Below are positions 16,077 through 23,996 of a DNA stretch of 42,737 bases, piece after piece. The position numbers were made by a program, and so were the translations under genes. The notes below the pieces were generated by a model that saw nothing but the letters and a program-made list of their open reading frames with translations, did no database searches and had not been told where the DNA came from. The stretch's first letter is position 1. Each line of letters opens with the position of its first letter. The DNA lies in NCBI GenBank assembly GCA_947474395.1, contig CANJID010000034.1:1-42737 (forward strand), read 5' to 3'. This DNA is from Caulobacterales bacterium (GTDB taxonomy: Bacteria > Pseudomonadota > Alphaproteobacteria > Caulobacterales > Caulobacteraceae).

Positions 16077-17548
16077 TCCCCCGCCTCCAGGATGCGGCGC
16101 ACGAAGCCGACCAGCTCGGCGCGAGGGATGGTGGCCTGGCCGGGGCGCTCGGCCTTCCAGGCGGCGTTGTCATCCAGTTGGGTGGAGAGGGCGCGGCCCA
16201 GATCGAGGTCCTTCACGGTCACGGTCCCGGCGGCGATCTCGTCCCCGCCCAGCATGACGGCGGCGGGGGCGTTGCGGCGGTCGGCGTACTTCATCTGCGC
16301 CTTCATGCCCGAGCTTCCGAGATAGACCTCGGCAGGGATTCCGGCGGCGCGAAGCTCTCCGGCCACGGCGAAATACTGGGCCATGTCGTCCTGGGAGAAG
16401 ACGAGCACCACCACGGGGCCGCGCCGGGCCTGGCCCGCCTCGCGGCCGGCGGCGCGCAGGGCGGCGGCGAGGCGGCTGACCCCGAAGGAGAAGCCGGTGG
16501 CCGGGACCGGCTGGCCGGTGAAGCGGGCCACCAAGTCGTCATAGCGTCCGCCCCCGCCGATGGAGCCGAAGCGGATTCGCTCGCCCTTCTCGTCGGTGGT
16601 CTCCAGCAGCAGCTCGGCCTCGAAGACGGGGCCGGTGTAATATTCGAGTCCGCGCACAATGGACGGGTCGAACAGGGCCTGGTCCTCGCCGACGCCGAGG
16701 CCCTTGAGCGCTTGCGCGATGCGGCCCAGCTCCTCCAGCCCGGCGTCGCCTTCCTCGGAGCCGCCGATCACCTTGGCGATGTTGTCGAGGGTGGAGGCGC
16801 GGTCGCCGGAGCCCGCGGCGGTGAAGGCCAGCACCGCCTCGGCGGCTTTCGCGTTCAGCCCCGCGCCCTTGGTGAAGGCGCCGGACTCGTCCTTGCGGCC
16901 CGGGCCGAGCAGGAGGCGGACTCCATCGGGGCCCAGCCGGTCGAGCTTGTCGACGGCGCGCAGGACCCCGAGCTTCTGGCCCGGATCGGAAACCCCGGCG
17001 GCGGCCAGGAGGCCGTTGAGGAGCTTGCGGTTGTTGATCTTCACCGTCGCGGTCCCGCGCGGCAGGCCCGCGGCCTCCAGGCCCTCAGCCGCCATGGCGA
17101 TGATCTCGGCGTCGGCCTCGGGGCGGGCCGAGCCCACCGTATCGGCGTCGCACTGGATGAATTCGCGATAACGCCCCGGCCCCGGCTTCTCGTTGCGCCA
17201 GACGGTGCCCGTCGCATAGCGGCGGAAGGGCTTGGGCAGGCTTTCCCAGTTCTGGGCGGCGAAGCGGGCGAGCGGCGCGGTCAGGTCGTAGCGCAGGGCC
17301 ATCCACTGCTCGTCATCGTCCTGCAGGGCGAAGACGCCCTCGTTCGGACGGTCGGCGTCGGGCAGGAACTTGCCCAGGGCGTCGGCATATTCGAAAGCGG
17401 AGGTGTCGAGGGGTTCGAAGCCATAGGATTCATAGACCCGCGCCACGGCCTCCAGGATCGCCCGCTCGGCGCGGATGTCCCCCGCGCGGCGGTCCTGGAA
17501 GCCCCGGGGGGCCCTGGCTTCGGGTCGGAATTCGGTCTGGTCGGTCAT
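16073..17548 (-). CDS. hisS: Histidine--tRNA ligase
   Basis: 491 residues, somewhat longer than the 420-residue bacterial average. N-terminal EARAPRGFQDRR, class II motif 2 as WRNEKPGPGRYREFIQCDAD, the HisA motif IVRGLEYYTGPVFE, motif 3 IGGGGRYDDLVARF, and a C-terminal anticodon-binding domain beginning VVVLVFSQDD. The motif-2 loop differs from the usual R-x-E-R-P-Q-K-G-R. Established knowledge is that alphaproteobacterial tRNA-His lacks the otherwise universal G-1 and its synthetase has diverged to match. It heads the hisS-hisZ-hisG unit, 90 bases downstream of the His-rich leader. AAGGA at 17564-17568 lies about 15 bases upstream of the ATG, so the ribosome site is not ideal. Confidence 0.95.
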   Translation of the reverse strand: MTDQTEFRPEARAPRGFQDRRAGDIRAERAILEAVARVYESYGFEPLDTSAFEYADALGKFLPDADRPNEGVFALQDDDEQWMALRYDLTAPLARFAAQNWESLPKPFRRYATGTVWRNEKPGPGRYREFIQCDADTVGSARPEADAEIIAMAAEGLEAAGLPRGTATVKINNRKLLNGLLAAAGVSDPGQKLGVLRAVDKLDRLGPDGVRLLLGPGRKDESGAFTKGAGLNAKAAEAVLAFTAAGSGDRASTLDNIAKVIGGSEEGDAGLEELGRIAQALKGLGVGEDQALFDPSIVRGLEYYTGPVFEAELLLETTDEKGERIRFGSIGGGGRYDDLVARFTGQPVPATGFSFGVSRLAAALRAAGREAGQARRGPVVVLVFSQDDMAQYFAVAGELRAAGIPAEVYLGSSGMKAQMKYADRRNAPAAVMLGGDEIAAGTVTVKDLDLGRALSTQLDDNAAWKAERPGQATIPRAELVGFVRRILEAGE

Positions 17549-17597
17549 GCGCTCTACGCCGGTTCCTTAAGGAGGTTCGACGGATGGCGCTAGGTAC

Positions 17598-17623
17598 GGC
17601 CCCATCCGATGGTCGGAGGGGCC
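17598..17623 (-). promoter_or_regulatory. Attenuator-like hairpin between the His leader and hisS
   Basis: On the minus strand GGCCCC-TCCGA pairs with TCGGA-(T)-GGGGCC around a CCA loop, an 11-bp stem with one bulge, extendable by one pair (17597-17624). It begins 16 bases after the leader stop and ends about 48 bases before hisS. No T run follows. If it controls expression it may therefore act through Rho, ribosome access or an unusual terminator. Possible competing pairings include GGGCGGGA near 17651-17658 with TTCCGCCC just before the hairpin (eight pairs, one of them G-U), and a small GGCC-TAA-GGCC stem around the leader stop (17635-17645). Confidence 0.6.
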
Positions 17624-17638
17624 GGGCGGAAGCGGGCC

Positions 17639-17719
17639 TTAGGCCGCGCGATCCCGCCCCGTCCCGCCGCAGCAGGTCAGGTGATGGTGATGCGCGTGGT
17701 GATGCACGGTCCGCGTCAT
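17639..17719 (-). CDS. Histidine-rich leader peptide of the hisS-hisZ-hisG operon
   Basis: A 26-codon frame (ATG at 17719, TAA at 17639) whose product starts MTRTV, then has His at 6, 7, 8, 10, 11, 12 and 13 (one Ala between), and then LTCC and a Gly/Arg-rich tail. Seven His codons in eight is far beyond chance and is the hallmark of an attenuation leader that senses charged tRNA-His. It is followed by a stable hairpin and then by hisS, hisZ and hisG on the same strand. A purine-rich AGGCGG lies about eight bases upstream of the ATG. The peptide itself needs no function. Ribosome stalling when His-tRNA is scarce would favour expression of the synthetase and of the first biosynthetic enzyme. 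Confidence 0.85.
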   Translation of the reverse strand: MTRTVHHHAHHHHLTCCGGTGRDRAA

Positions 17720-17823
17720 GGGCGCCGCCTATAGCCGAACGAGCGGCGGACCGCCAGGGCCGCAACGCTTCGCATTTTCGCCTTCGCCCATTACATGGGG
17801 CGCAACAGCACGGAGAAACGATC

Positions 17824-18603
17824 ATGAGCGAAACCGCCGCGCCGACCGTGGCGCAGGCCCCGCTCGGGGGACGCCCGGTGCGTCCGCCCCTGCCCACCTG
17901 GCCCCTGACGGTGGTCGAGACCTTCGACGTCACGCCCCGCATGAAGCGGATCGTCTTCTCGGGCGAGACCCTGGCCGACTTCGTCTGGACCCCGGCCCAG
18001 GACGTGGTCTTCCGCATGACCGATGAGACCGGCGAGATGGTGCGCCGCCACTATACGGTGCGCCTGCACGATGCGGCGGCGAAGCGGATGGAGATCGACT
18101 TCGTCCTGCACGGCCACGGCCTCGCCGCCGACTGGGCGAGGGCCGCCAAGCCGGGGGATGAGGTGATCGTGGCCGGACCGCGCGGCAACACGACGATCAA
18201 CAAGGACGCCGACTGGCACCTCTTCACCGGCGACGAGACCTGCATCCCCGGCGTCTTCGCCATGGTCCAAAGCCTGCCTGCCGGCGCGAAGGCCTTTGTC
18301 TTCCTGGAAGTGCAGGACGCCGGCGAGGAGCAGCCACTGGACGCCGAGGCCGACGTGACGCTCACCTGGTTCCACCGCAACGGGCCGCCGACCCCCGGCA
18401 GCCCCGACCTGATCGCCGCCTTCGCCGACTTCGTCCCCCCCGACGGCCGCGGCCACGCCTATGTCATCGGCGAGACCTCCACGGTGCAGACCCAGCGCCG
18501 CGGCCTGATCGCCAAGGGCTGGGACAAGTCCCAGATCTCCGCCGAGGGCTACTGGCGCCCGGGCCGCCTCGGCGGCCACGACCACGTCCGGGACGACCAC
18601 TGA
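17824..18603 (+). CDS. Siderophore-interacting protein (FAD/NAD(P)H ferric-siderophore reductase type)
   Basis: 259 residues from the ATG at 17824, with GGAG seven to eight bases upstream. N-terminal FAD-binding barrel: VTPRMKRIVFSGE and RRHYTVR, then EIDFVLHGHGLAADWARAAKPGD and VAGPRGN. C-terminal NAD(P)H domain: FTGDETCIPGVFAMVQSL, and the ending AEGYWRPGRLG. The family (ViuB/SIP) reduces ferric siderophores in the cytoplasm to release iron. An in-frame ATG at 17584 with a perfect AAGGAGG would add 80 Arg-rich residues unrelated to the family, so I reject it. The His-rich tail (HDHVRDDH) may contact metal. Confidence 0.9.
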   Translation: MSETAAPTVAQAPLGGRPVRPPLPTWPLTVVETFDVTPRMKRIVFSGETLADFVWTPAQDVVFRMTDETGEMVRRHYTVRLHDAAAKRMEIDFVLHGHGLAADWARAAKPGDEVIVAGPRGNTTINKDADWHLFTGDETCIPGVFAMVQSLPAGAKAFVFLEVQDAGEEQPLDAEADVTLTWFHRNGPPTPGSPDLIAAFADFVPPDGRGHAYVIGETSTVQTQRRGLIAKGWDKSQISAEGYWRPGRLGGHDHVRDDH

Positions 18604-18610
18604 CGACAGG

Positions 18611-18736
18611 GTCGCTCCCCCTCTGGGGGAGCTGTCAGGCCGAACGGCCTGACTGAAGGGGCTCAAGGGCGCAGACGCCGAGCCCTTCAGCCCCTATCCC
18701 GCCCTTCGGGCGGACTTCCCCCAGAGGGGGAAGGAC
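18611..18736. repeat. Dispersed two-hairpin repeat, copies 2 and 3 as an inverted pair
   Basis: Copy 2 (18611-18668) has GCTCCCCC/GGGGGAGC around TCT (18614-18632) and GTCAGGCC/GGCCTGAC around GAAC (18634-18653). Copy 3 (18685-18736) runs the other way, with CCGCCC/GGGCGG (18699-18713) and CTTCCCCC/GGGGGAAG around AGA (18715-18733). Both match the copy at 370-424 in design and in the flanking AGCCCCT. The pair fills the space between the convergent siderophore-interacting and pgi genes, where it probably ends transcription in both directions. Confidence 0.75.
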
Positions 18737-20320
18737 TTACTCGGCCAGCCGTTCCACCCAGGCCGCCGTCGATGGATCGTGCGCCAGGCGCGCCCCGCCT
18801 TCCAGCTCGGGCAGGATGCGGGCGGCGAGGGTCTTGCCGAGCTCGACGCCCCACTGGTCGAAGCTGTTGATCCCCCAGATCACGCCCTCGACGAAGGTCT
18901 TGTGCTCGTAGAGGGCGATCAGGGCGCCCAGGGTCTCAGGGGTTAGGCGCCGCATGGCGATCAGGGTCGAGGGGCGGTCGCCGGGGAAGGCGCGGTGGGC
19001 CTCCACGCCGGGGCCACTTTGTCCGACCATCAGGGCCTCGGCCTGGGCCAGGCAGTTGGCCAGGAGCTTGGCCTGCATGCCCGCCGGGCCCTCCGAAGCC
19101 TCGGCCACCACGACGAACTCCACGGGGATCACGTCGGTCCCCTGGTGCAGGTGCTGGAAGAAGGCGTGCTGGCCGTTGGTCCCGGCGTCGCCGAACACGG
19201 CGGGGGCGGTAGCGCGCTTCACGGAGCGGCCGTCCCGGCCGACCCGCTTACCGTTCGATTCCATCTCCAGCTGCTGCAGGAAGGCGGGCAGGAGGCGCAG
19301 GCGCTGGGCGTAGGGGACCACGGCGCGGGCGCTACGGTTCAGCCCATTGCGGTTCCACACCTGGGCCAGGGCCAGCATCACCGGGGCGTTGGCGCTGAGC
19401 GGCGCTTCCATGAAATGCGCGTCCATCGCCGCCGCGCCCTTCAGGAAGCCCTGATAAGCCTCCCATCCGAGCGCGATGGCGCAGGACAGGCCCACCGCCG
19501 ACCAGACCGAGAAGCGCCCCCCCACCCAGTCCCAGAAGGCGAACACCCGCTCGGCGGGGACGCCGAAGGCCACGGCCTTGTCCGGGGCGGCGGAGACGGC
19601 GGCGAAGTGGGTGCGCGCGCCTTCCTCGCCCAACGCGGCCCGCAGCCAATCGCGGGCGGCCACGGCGTTGGCCAGGGTCTCCTGGGTGGTGAAGGTCTTG
19701 GAGACGGCGATCACCAGGGTGGTCTCGGGATCGAGGCCGTCGAGGGCGAAGGCGATCTCGGCCGGGTCGACATTGGCGGCGAAGCGCAGGGCGATGGGAG
19801 CGTCGAGCGGCTTCAGCGCTTCCCACACCACCCGGGGCCCGAGGTCGGAACCGCCGATGCCGATGTGCAGGATCGCCGTGAACCGCTTGCCCGTGGCGCC
19901 GAGCACCTTGCCGGAACGGATGTCGTCGGCGAGGCGGCGCATGCGGGCGCGCCCTTCCTCGACGGCGGCGGAGACAGCCTCGCCGCGGGCTTTGAACTGG
20001 GCGCCGTCGGGGGCGCGGAGCGCCGGGTGCAGCACCGCCCGGTCCTCGGTGTTGTTGACCGCCTCGCCGCCGAATAGGGCGGCCCGAGCGGAGGTCAGGC
20101 CGGCGGCTTCGGCGAGGTCCAGGCAGGCGGCGACGCCATCGGCGTTCCAGGACTGCTTGGAGAGGTCGAGGGTCAGGCCGGCCGCCTCGATCGTCAGGCG
20201 CTCCAGCCGGCCGGGTTCGGAGCCGAACAGATCGACGATGCGCGTTCCGGCGGCGGCCCCCGCGGCCCGGTCGAAGCGGGCCCAGGCCTGGTCGAGGGGA
20301 TCGGAGGGCGTCTCGGTCAT
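18737..20320 (-). CDS. pgi: Glucose-6-phosphate isomerase
   Basis: 527 residues, normal for the family. It interconverts glucose-6-phosphate and fructose-6-phosphate in the cytoplasm. Diagnostic segments are ILHIGIGGSDLGPR, VISKTF-like AVSKTFTTQET, the first signature DWVGGRFSVWSAVGLS, GTNGQHAFFQHLHQGT (with the catalytic His), and the second signature VIWGINSFDQWGVELGK. It is transcribed alone, divergent from the gene at 20411. A perfect inverted repeat CTGGCC-GACT-GGCCAG (20366-20381) lies in the 90-bp region between them and may be an operator or the base of a hairpin. Confidence 0.97.
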   Translation of the reverse strand: MTETPSDPLDQAWARFDRAAGAAAGTRIVDLFGSEPGRLERLTIEAAGLTLDLSKQSWNADGVAACLDLAEAAGLTSARAALFGGEAVNNTEDRAVLHPALRAPDGAQFKARGEAVSAAVEEGRARMRRLADDIRSGKVLGATGKRFTAILHIGIGGSDLGPRVVWEALKPLDAPIALRFAANVDPAEIAFALDGLDPETTLVIAVSKTFTTQETLANAVAARDWLRAALGEEGARTHFAAVSAAPDKAVAFGVPAERVFAFWDWVGGRFSVWSAVGLSCAIALGWEAYQGFLKGAAAMDAHFMEAPLSANAPVMLALAQVWNRNGLNRSARAVVPYAQRLRLLPAFLQQLEMESNGKRVGRDGRSVKRATAPAVFGDAGTNGQHAFFQHLHQGTDVIPVEFVVVAEASEGPAGMQAKLLANCLAQAEALMVGQSGPGVEAHRAFPGDRPSTLIAMRRLTPETLGALIALYEHKTFVEGVIWGINSFDQWGVELGKTLAARILPELEGGARLAHDPSTAAWVERLAE

Positions 20321-20410
20321 GTGATGGGTCTAAAGGCGCGCCGGTTACGATCTGTTTACCGGTTGCTGGCCGACTGGCCAGATCATTCCGCACTCGTTCC
20401 GAGGTCCGCC

Positions 20411-20884
20411 ATGTCGTGCGACGTCGCCGTATCCGCCGCCCTCTTCCTCGCCACCCTGCATCCGGGCCAGGCTCCCGCCGTGCGGCTGGAGCCGGCCGTG
20501 GCCACCGTCGCCCCGAAAGGCGCCAACCCGCTGACGCGCGAGCCCCTCTTCGCCGACATCATCAGACGCGCCGGCGGGCTGGAGAAGGACGCCACCGCCT
20601 ACCGCAAACAGGCGGGCGCCCTGCCCAAGTTCGACGTCTTCAAGGCGAAGGTCGCCGAGCTTTCCGAGCTCGACATGAAGGGCCACCTGACCCTCGCCGC
20701 CCGCGGCACCGACGGCGACCTGAAGTGCATCCTAAAGGGCATTTCCCAGGACCTGCCCCGCAAGCTCGACGAGATCGCCGCGGCCACCGACACCAAGGCC
20801 CGCGACCTCGCCCTGAGCGAGATGGCCTACTTGCTCAATGACAACGTGGGCGTCATCGCCGCCCCGCCCGAGCCGCCGGTCTAG
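20411..20884 (+). CDS. Conserved-looking hypothetical protein, helical, possibly exported
   Basis: 157 residues from the ATG at 20411. I do not recognise the family. The first 23 residues (MSCDVAVSAALFLATLHPGQ and on) are mildly hydrophobic and could be a weak signal peptide or an uncleaved segment. The remainder is charged and helical, with LKCILKGISQDLPRKLDEI and DLALSEMAYLLNDN, and ends in a Pro-rich tail. The codon usage pattern is like its neighbours. A start 90 bases upstream is possible but adds an Arg-rich stretch. It ends in CTAG shared with the convergent reductase gene (4-bp tail overlap). Confidence 0.65.
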   Translation: MSCDVAVSAALFLATLHPGQAPAVRLEPAVATVAPKGANPLTREPLFADIIRRAGGLEKDATAYRKQAGALPKFDVFKAKVAELSELDMKGHLTLAARGTDGDLKCILKGISQDLPRKLDEIAAATDTKARDLALSEMAYLLNDNVGVIAAPPEPPV

Positions 20885-23022
20885 GCCGGAGAGCCGGCCG
20901 CCTTCGTAAGCGCCTCGACCACCAGACCCTCGCTGAGCAGCTGGGGCAGGATCACGGGTCCGCCGGTCTTCCCATAGACGAGGTAGAGCGGCACGCCCTC
21001 GCGCTGGTGTTCTGCCAGGGCCTTGGCGATCTCCGCATTGCGGTTAGTCCAATCGGCCTTGAGGTAGACCGCGCCCGTGGTCTTGAAGGCGTCCGCGACC
21101 TTGCGGCCCGCCAGCGCCGTCCGCTCATTGACCTGGCAGGTGACGCACCAGGCGGCGGTGAAGTCCACGAACACCGGCTTGCCCTCGGCCTGGAGGGCGG
21201 CGACGCGCTCGGGCGACCAGGGCTCGATCGGCAGGGCGCCCGCGGCGACTTCGGTTCCCGGCGGGGCGGCGGCAGGGGCGGTCTGGGCGGCGCCGGCGTT
21301 GGCCAGCGGGATCGCCGCAATCAGGGCGGCGGCGGCGACGATGCGGGGCAGCCACGGCTTGCCGGCGTGCTGGCTGGCGCCCCAGGCCCAGGCGGCGAAG
21401 GCCACGGCGATGGCCGAGGCGAACAGGAAGGGCAGGGCGTTGATCCCGGTTTGGACCGCGAACACCCAGGCGAGCCAGGCCGCGGCTCCGTACATCGGGA
21501 AGGCCAGGACCTTCTTCAGGGTGTCCATCCAGACCCCCGGCTTGGGCAGGCGCCGGAACAGGGCGGGCCAGAAGCAGAGGGCGGTGAAGGGCGCGGCGAG
21601 GCCAAGGCCGAGGGCGGCGAACACCGCCAGGGCCGCGACGGGCGGCTGCACCAGGGCCCAGCCGATGGCCCCGGCCATGAAGGGCGCGGTGCAGGGGGCG
21701 GCCACGATCACGGCCAAGGCGCCGGTGAAGGCGGAGCCGATCAGATCCCCGCGGCCGGCAAGGTTCTGGCCCGCGCCTTGCGCCGACAATCCGATCTCGA
21801 ACACCCCCGAGAGGTTCAGGGCGGCGGCGAGCATGATGAGGGCGAGGCCCGCGACCACGCCCGGCGACTGCAGCTGGAAGCCCCAGCCGACGGCCTGGCC
21901 CCCGGCGCGGGCGGCGATCAGCAGCCCCGCCAGGATCAGGAAGGTGGCGATCACGCCGCCCAGGAAGGCCAGCCCTTGGGCGCGGGCGGCGCCCGGCTCC
22001 GACGCGTGGCGGGCCAGCGCCGCGGCCTTCATCGACAGGATCGGGAAGACGCAGGGCATCAGGTTCAGGATCAGCCCACCGACGAAGGCGAAGCCGAGGG
22101 CGGCCAGGATGCCCATGCCGGGACCGCTCGCACCGCCGCCGCCCTTGCTGTCCGGCATGGTCACGGCGATCGGCGTGACGCCCGCCGCGCCCGCGGGCAG
22201 GGGACCGGCCAGGGCGGAGACCTCGTAGGCCTTGCCGTCGGCGAGCTTGATGACCCCGGCGATCTCCACCGGCTTCTTGGGCGCCTGGAAGCCGTAGCCG
22301 GCGACCAGGGTCATGGTCAGGCCGTTCTTGCCGCGCTCGGCCTTCTGCGGCTTGGCGTGGTCGATGACGAGGCCGTCGTAGGGGTAGAAATAGGCGCGGG
22401 AGACGTCCGCTCCGGCCACGGCGTCGCCGGTGACGGCGAGCTTGAGGCCCGCGGGGGTGAGGCTCCAGGCGCCCTTGAGGCCGGCGGCCCTGGGCGCGTT
22501 CGCGAGGGTGCTGGCGATCGCTGCCCCATACTTGGGATTGGGCGTCGGGCTCCCCGCCACCACGGGCAGGCTGAGGCTGAGCTTGCCCTCCTCGGGGACG
22601 CAGATGTCGGCGCAGACCAGCCAGCGGGCGTCGGCGGCGATGACGACAGTCTGGCCCGGCTTGGCGCTGGCGGGGACCTGGATCGGGGTCGCCAGCATGA
22701 CCTCGTCGGAGAAGACGTAGTTCATCAGGGGGCCGGTGACGAACCGCTCCGGCGCCGGCCAGACGATCTCGCCGGCCTTCCAGCCCGCGGGCAGGGTCCA
22801 GGCGATGGCGGTCGCCTCGCCGGAATCGCCCGGGTTGCGCCAATAGGTGTGCCAGTGGGGGATAATCTTCTGGCGCAGGGCGACATAGACCGTGCTGCCG
22901 GGAGCCGCGCCGGTGGTCTCGGCCACGAGGTCGGCTTCCAGGTGGGAGGTCTTGACCGGGGCGGCCGAAGCCACGCCCGCGAAAGCAAGCCACAACGCCG
23001 CGATAGTCACCAAGGCGCGCAT
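20881..23022 (-). CDS. DsbD-family thiol:disulfide interchange protein
   Basis: 713 residues from the ATG at 23022 (a TTG at 23037 would precede the signal peptide by five residues). Signal peptide MRALVTIAALWLAFAGVASA, then a periplasmic N-terminal domain with VCADICVPEEGKLSL. The membrane core (from about residue 300) holds NLMPCVFPILSMKAAAL and AAPCTAPFMAGAIGW, the two Cys of the DsbD-beta/CcdA-like transporter, with about eight helices. The C-terminal thioredoxin domain has DFTAAWCVTCQVNERTAL near residue 625. It passes electrons from cytoplasmic thioredoxin to periplasmic partners, for example in cytochrome c assembly or metal/oxidant tolerance. It could equally be named ScsB-like. The partner genes are not nearby. 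Confidence 0.88.
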   Translation of the reverse strand: MRALVTIAALWLAFAGVASAAPVKTSHLEADLVAETTGAAPGSTVYVALRQKIIPHWHTYWRNPGDSGEATAIAWTLPAGWKAGEIVWPAPERFVTGPLMNYVFSDEVMLATPIQVPASAKPGQTVVIAADARWLVCADICVPEEGKLSLSLPVVAGSPTPNPKYGAAIASTLANAPRAAGLKGAWSLTPAGLKLAVTGDAVAGADVSRAYFYPYDGLVIDHAKPQKAERGKNGLTMTLVAGYGFQAPKKPVEIAGVIKLADGKAYEVSALAGPLPAGAAGVTPIAVTMPDSKGGGGASGPGMGILAALGFAFVGGLILNLMPCVFPILSMKAAALARHASEPGAARAQGLAFLGGVIATFLILAGLLIAARAGGQAVGWGFQLQSPGVVAGLALIMLAAALNLSGVFEIGLSAQGAGQNLAGRGDLIGSAFTGALAVIVAAPCTAPFMAGAIGWALVQPPVAALAVFAALGLGLAAPFTALCFWPALFRRLPKPGVWMDTLKKVLAFPMYGAAAWLAWVFAVQTGINALPFLFASAIAVAFAAWAWGASQHAGKPWLPRIVAAAALIAAIPLANAGAAQTAPAAAPPGTEVAAGALPIEPWSPERVAALQAEGKPVFVDFTAAWCVTCQVNERTALAGRKVADAFKTTGAVYLKADWTNRNAEIAKALAEHQREGVPLYLVYGKTGGPVILPQLLSEGLVVEALTKAAGSPA

Positions 23023-23125
23023 TGTTTCCGTTCCCAAAGCCCCACCGCTAAATGGGCCAATAAAGCCCGCTCGACAACGCCCGCCGCCGGGCGATCATCG
23101 CGCGAGGCGGATTCGGAGGCGTGGC

Positions 23126-23527
23126 GTGCCAGGGTATTTCGACGACATTGAGGTGGGGCAGGTGGTCTCGCTCGGGGCGACGGCGGTGGACGCCGAAGCC
23201 ATGCAAGCCTTCGCCAAGGCCTTCGCCCCGGGCTGGGACATCGCCTCCGGGGCGCCCGACGCCATGGTCTACGCGGTCTGGTCCAAGCTCGACGGCGAGG
23301 CTTCGGCCCGGTGGCCCCAGACCAAGCGGCTGGCGGTGGACGCCCTGCGCTGGATGCGCAACCCGCCCCCGGGGGAGCTGCTGCGGGGCCGGATGACCGT
23401 CCTGGCCAAGGACGCGGTGGGCGACGCCAAGGGCATGGTGATCGCCCAGCACGACCTCCTGGACGAGGGCGGGCGGCTGGTCTTCTCCTGCATGACCCGC
23501 TCGCTGTTCCAACGCGCGGACCTGTGA
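23126..23527 (+). CDS. MaoC-like hot-dog fold protein lacking the usual catalytic Asp/His
   Basis: 133 residues from a GTG at 23126 with GGAGG six bases upstream. The N-terminus GYFDDIEVGQVVSLGATAVD and AMQAFAKAF match the MaoC dehydratase pattern, and the C-terminal half (GRMTVLAKDAVGDAKGMVIA, then LVFSCMTRSLFQR) is typical of the hot-dog beta-sheet. Where hydratases carry D-P-x-x-x-H-x-D after A-x-x-F-x-K-x-F, this protein has APGWDIASG, so the catalytic dyad seems lost. It may bind an acyl-CoA or have another role. Its stop overlaps the Nudix start by GTGA, suggesting cotranslation. Confidence 0.65.
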   Translation: MPGYFDDIEVGQVVSLGATAVDAEAMQAFAKAFAPGWDIASGAPDAMVYAVWSKLDGEASARWPQTKRLAVDALRWMRNPPPGELLRGRMTVLAKDAVGDAKGMVIAQHDLLDEGGRLVFSCMTRSLFQRADL

Positions 23528-23973
23528 GCCAGGACCCCCGCCGGCCCGTCCCCGCCGTGGGGATCGTGTGCCTGAGGGGCGACGAGGTGCTGCTGATCCG
23601 CCGGGGCGCGCCCCCGCGGCTCGGCGAGTGGAGTCTGCCCGGCGGCAAGGTCGAGTGGGGCGAACGGCTCGAGGCCGCGGCTTTGCGCGAACTTGCCGAG
23701 GAGACATCGGTCGAGGCCGAGCTCACCGGCTTCATCGAGGTGGTGGACGGCCTCTTCCCCGATCCGCCGACAGCCGCCGAAGCGAAGCACTACGTCCTGA
23801 TCGACTACGCCGCCCGCTGGATTTCAGGGGAGCCCGTCGGCGGGGACGACGCCGCGGACGCCCGGTTCTTCCCCTTGAGCGAGGTGCGGGACTTAGGTCT
23901 CTGGAGCGAAACCGTCCGCATCATCGAAAAGGCCGCGGCCCTGTTTCCCGCCCCCCGGATACGGGGGAGTTGA
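23524..23973 (+). CDS. Nudix hydrolase
   Basis: 149 residues from a GTG at 23524. The Nudix box G-x5-E-x7-R-E-x2-E-E is complete: GKVEWGERLEAAALRELAEE, preceded by EWSLPG. The final glycine of the box is Ser (EETSV). The sequence from AVGIVCLRGDEVLLIRRG to VEAELTGFIEVVDGLF is of the ADP-ribose-pyrophosphatase/MutT-like type with unknown substrate. It is cytoplasmic and cotranscribed with the hot-dog protein. Confidence 0.88.
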   Translation: MSQDPRRPVPAVGIVCLRGDEVLLIRRGAPPRLGEWSLPGGKVEWGERLEAAALRELAEETSVEAELTGFIEVVDGLFPDPPTAAEAKHYVLIDYAARWISGEPVGGDDAADARFFPLSEVRDLGLWSETVRIIEKAAALFPAPRIRGS

Positions 23974-23996
23974 TCTCCGCCCCTCGGCGCCGATCA

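Noticed and set aside
17569-17823. Perfect AAGGAGG before an ATG at 17584, in frame with the siderophore-interacting protein
   Set aside because: It would add 80 Arg-rich residues without family resemblance, and the region is the leader of the opposite-strand his operon. The ATG at 17824 has its own ribosome site.
21007-23151. 714-codon open frame on the plus strand opposite the DsbD-type gene
   Set aside because: Low-complexity composition, no domain, and antisense to a gene with signal peptide, membrane helices and CxxC motifs.
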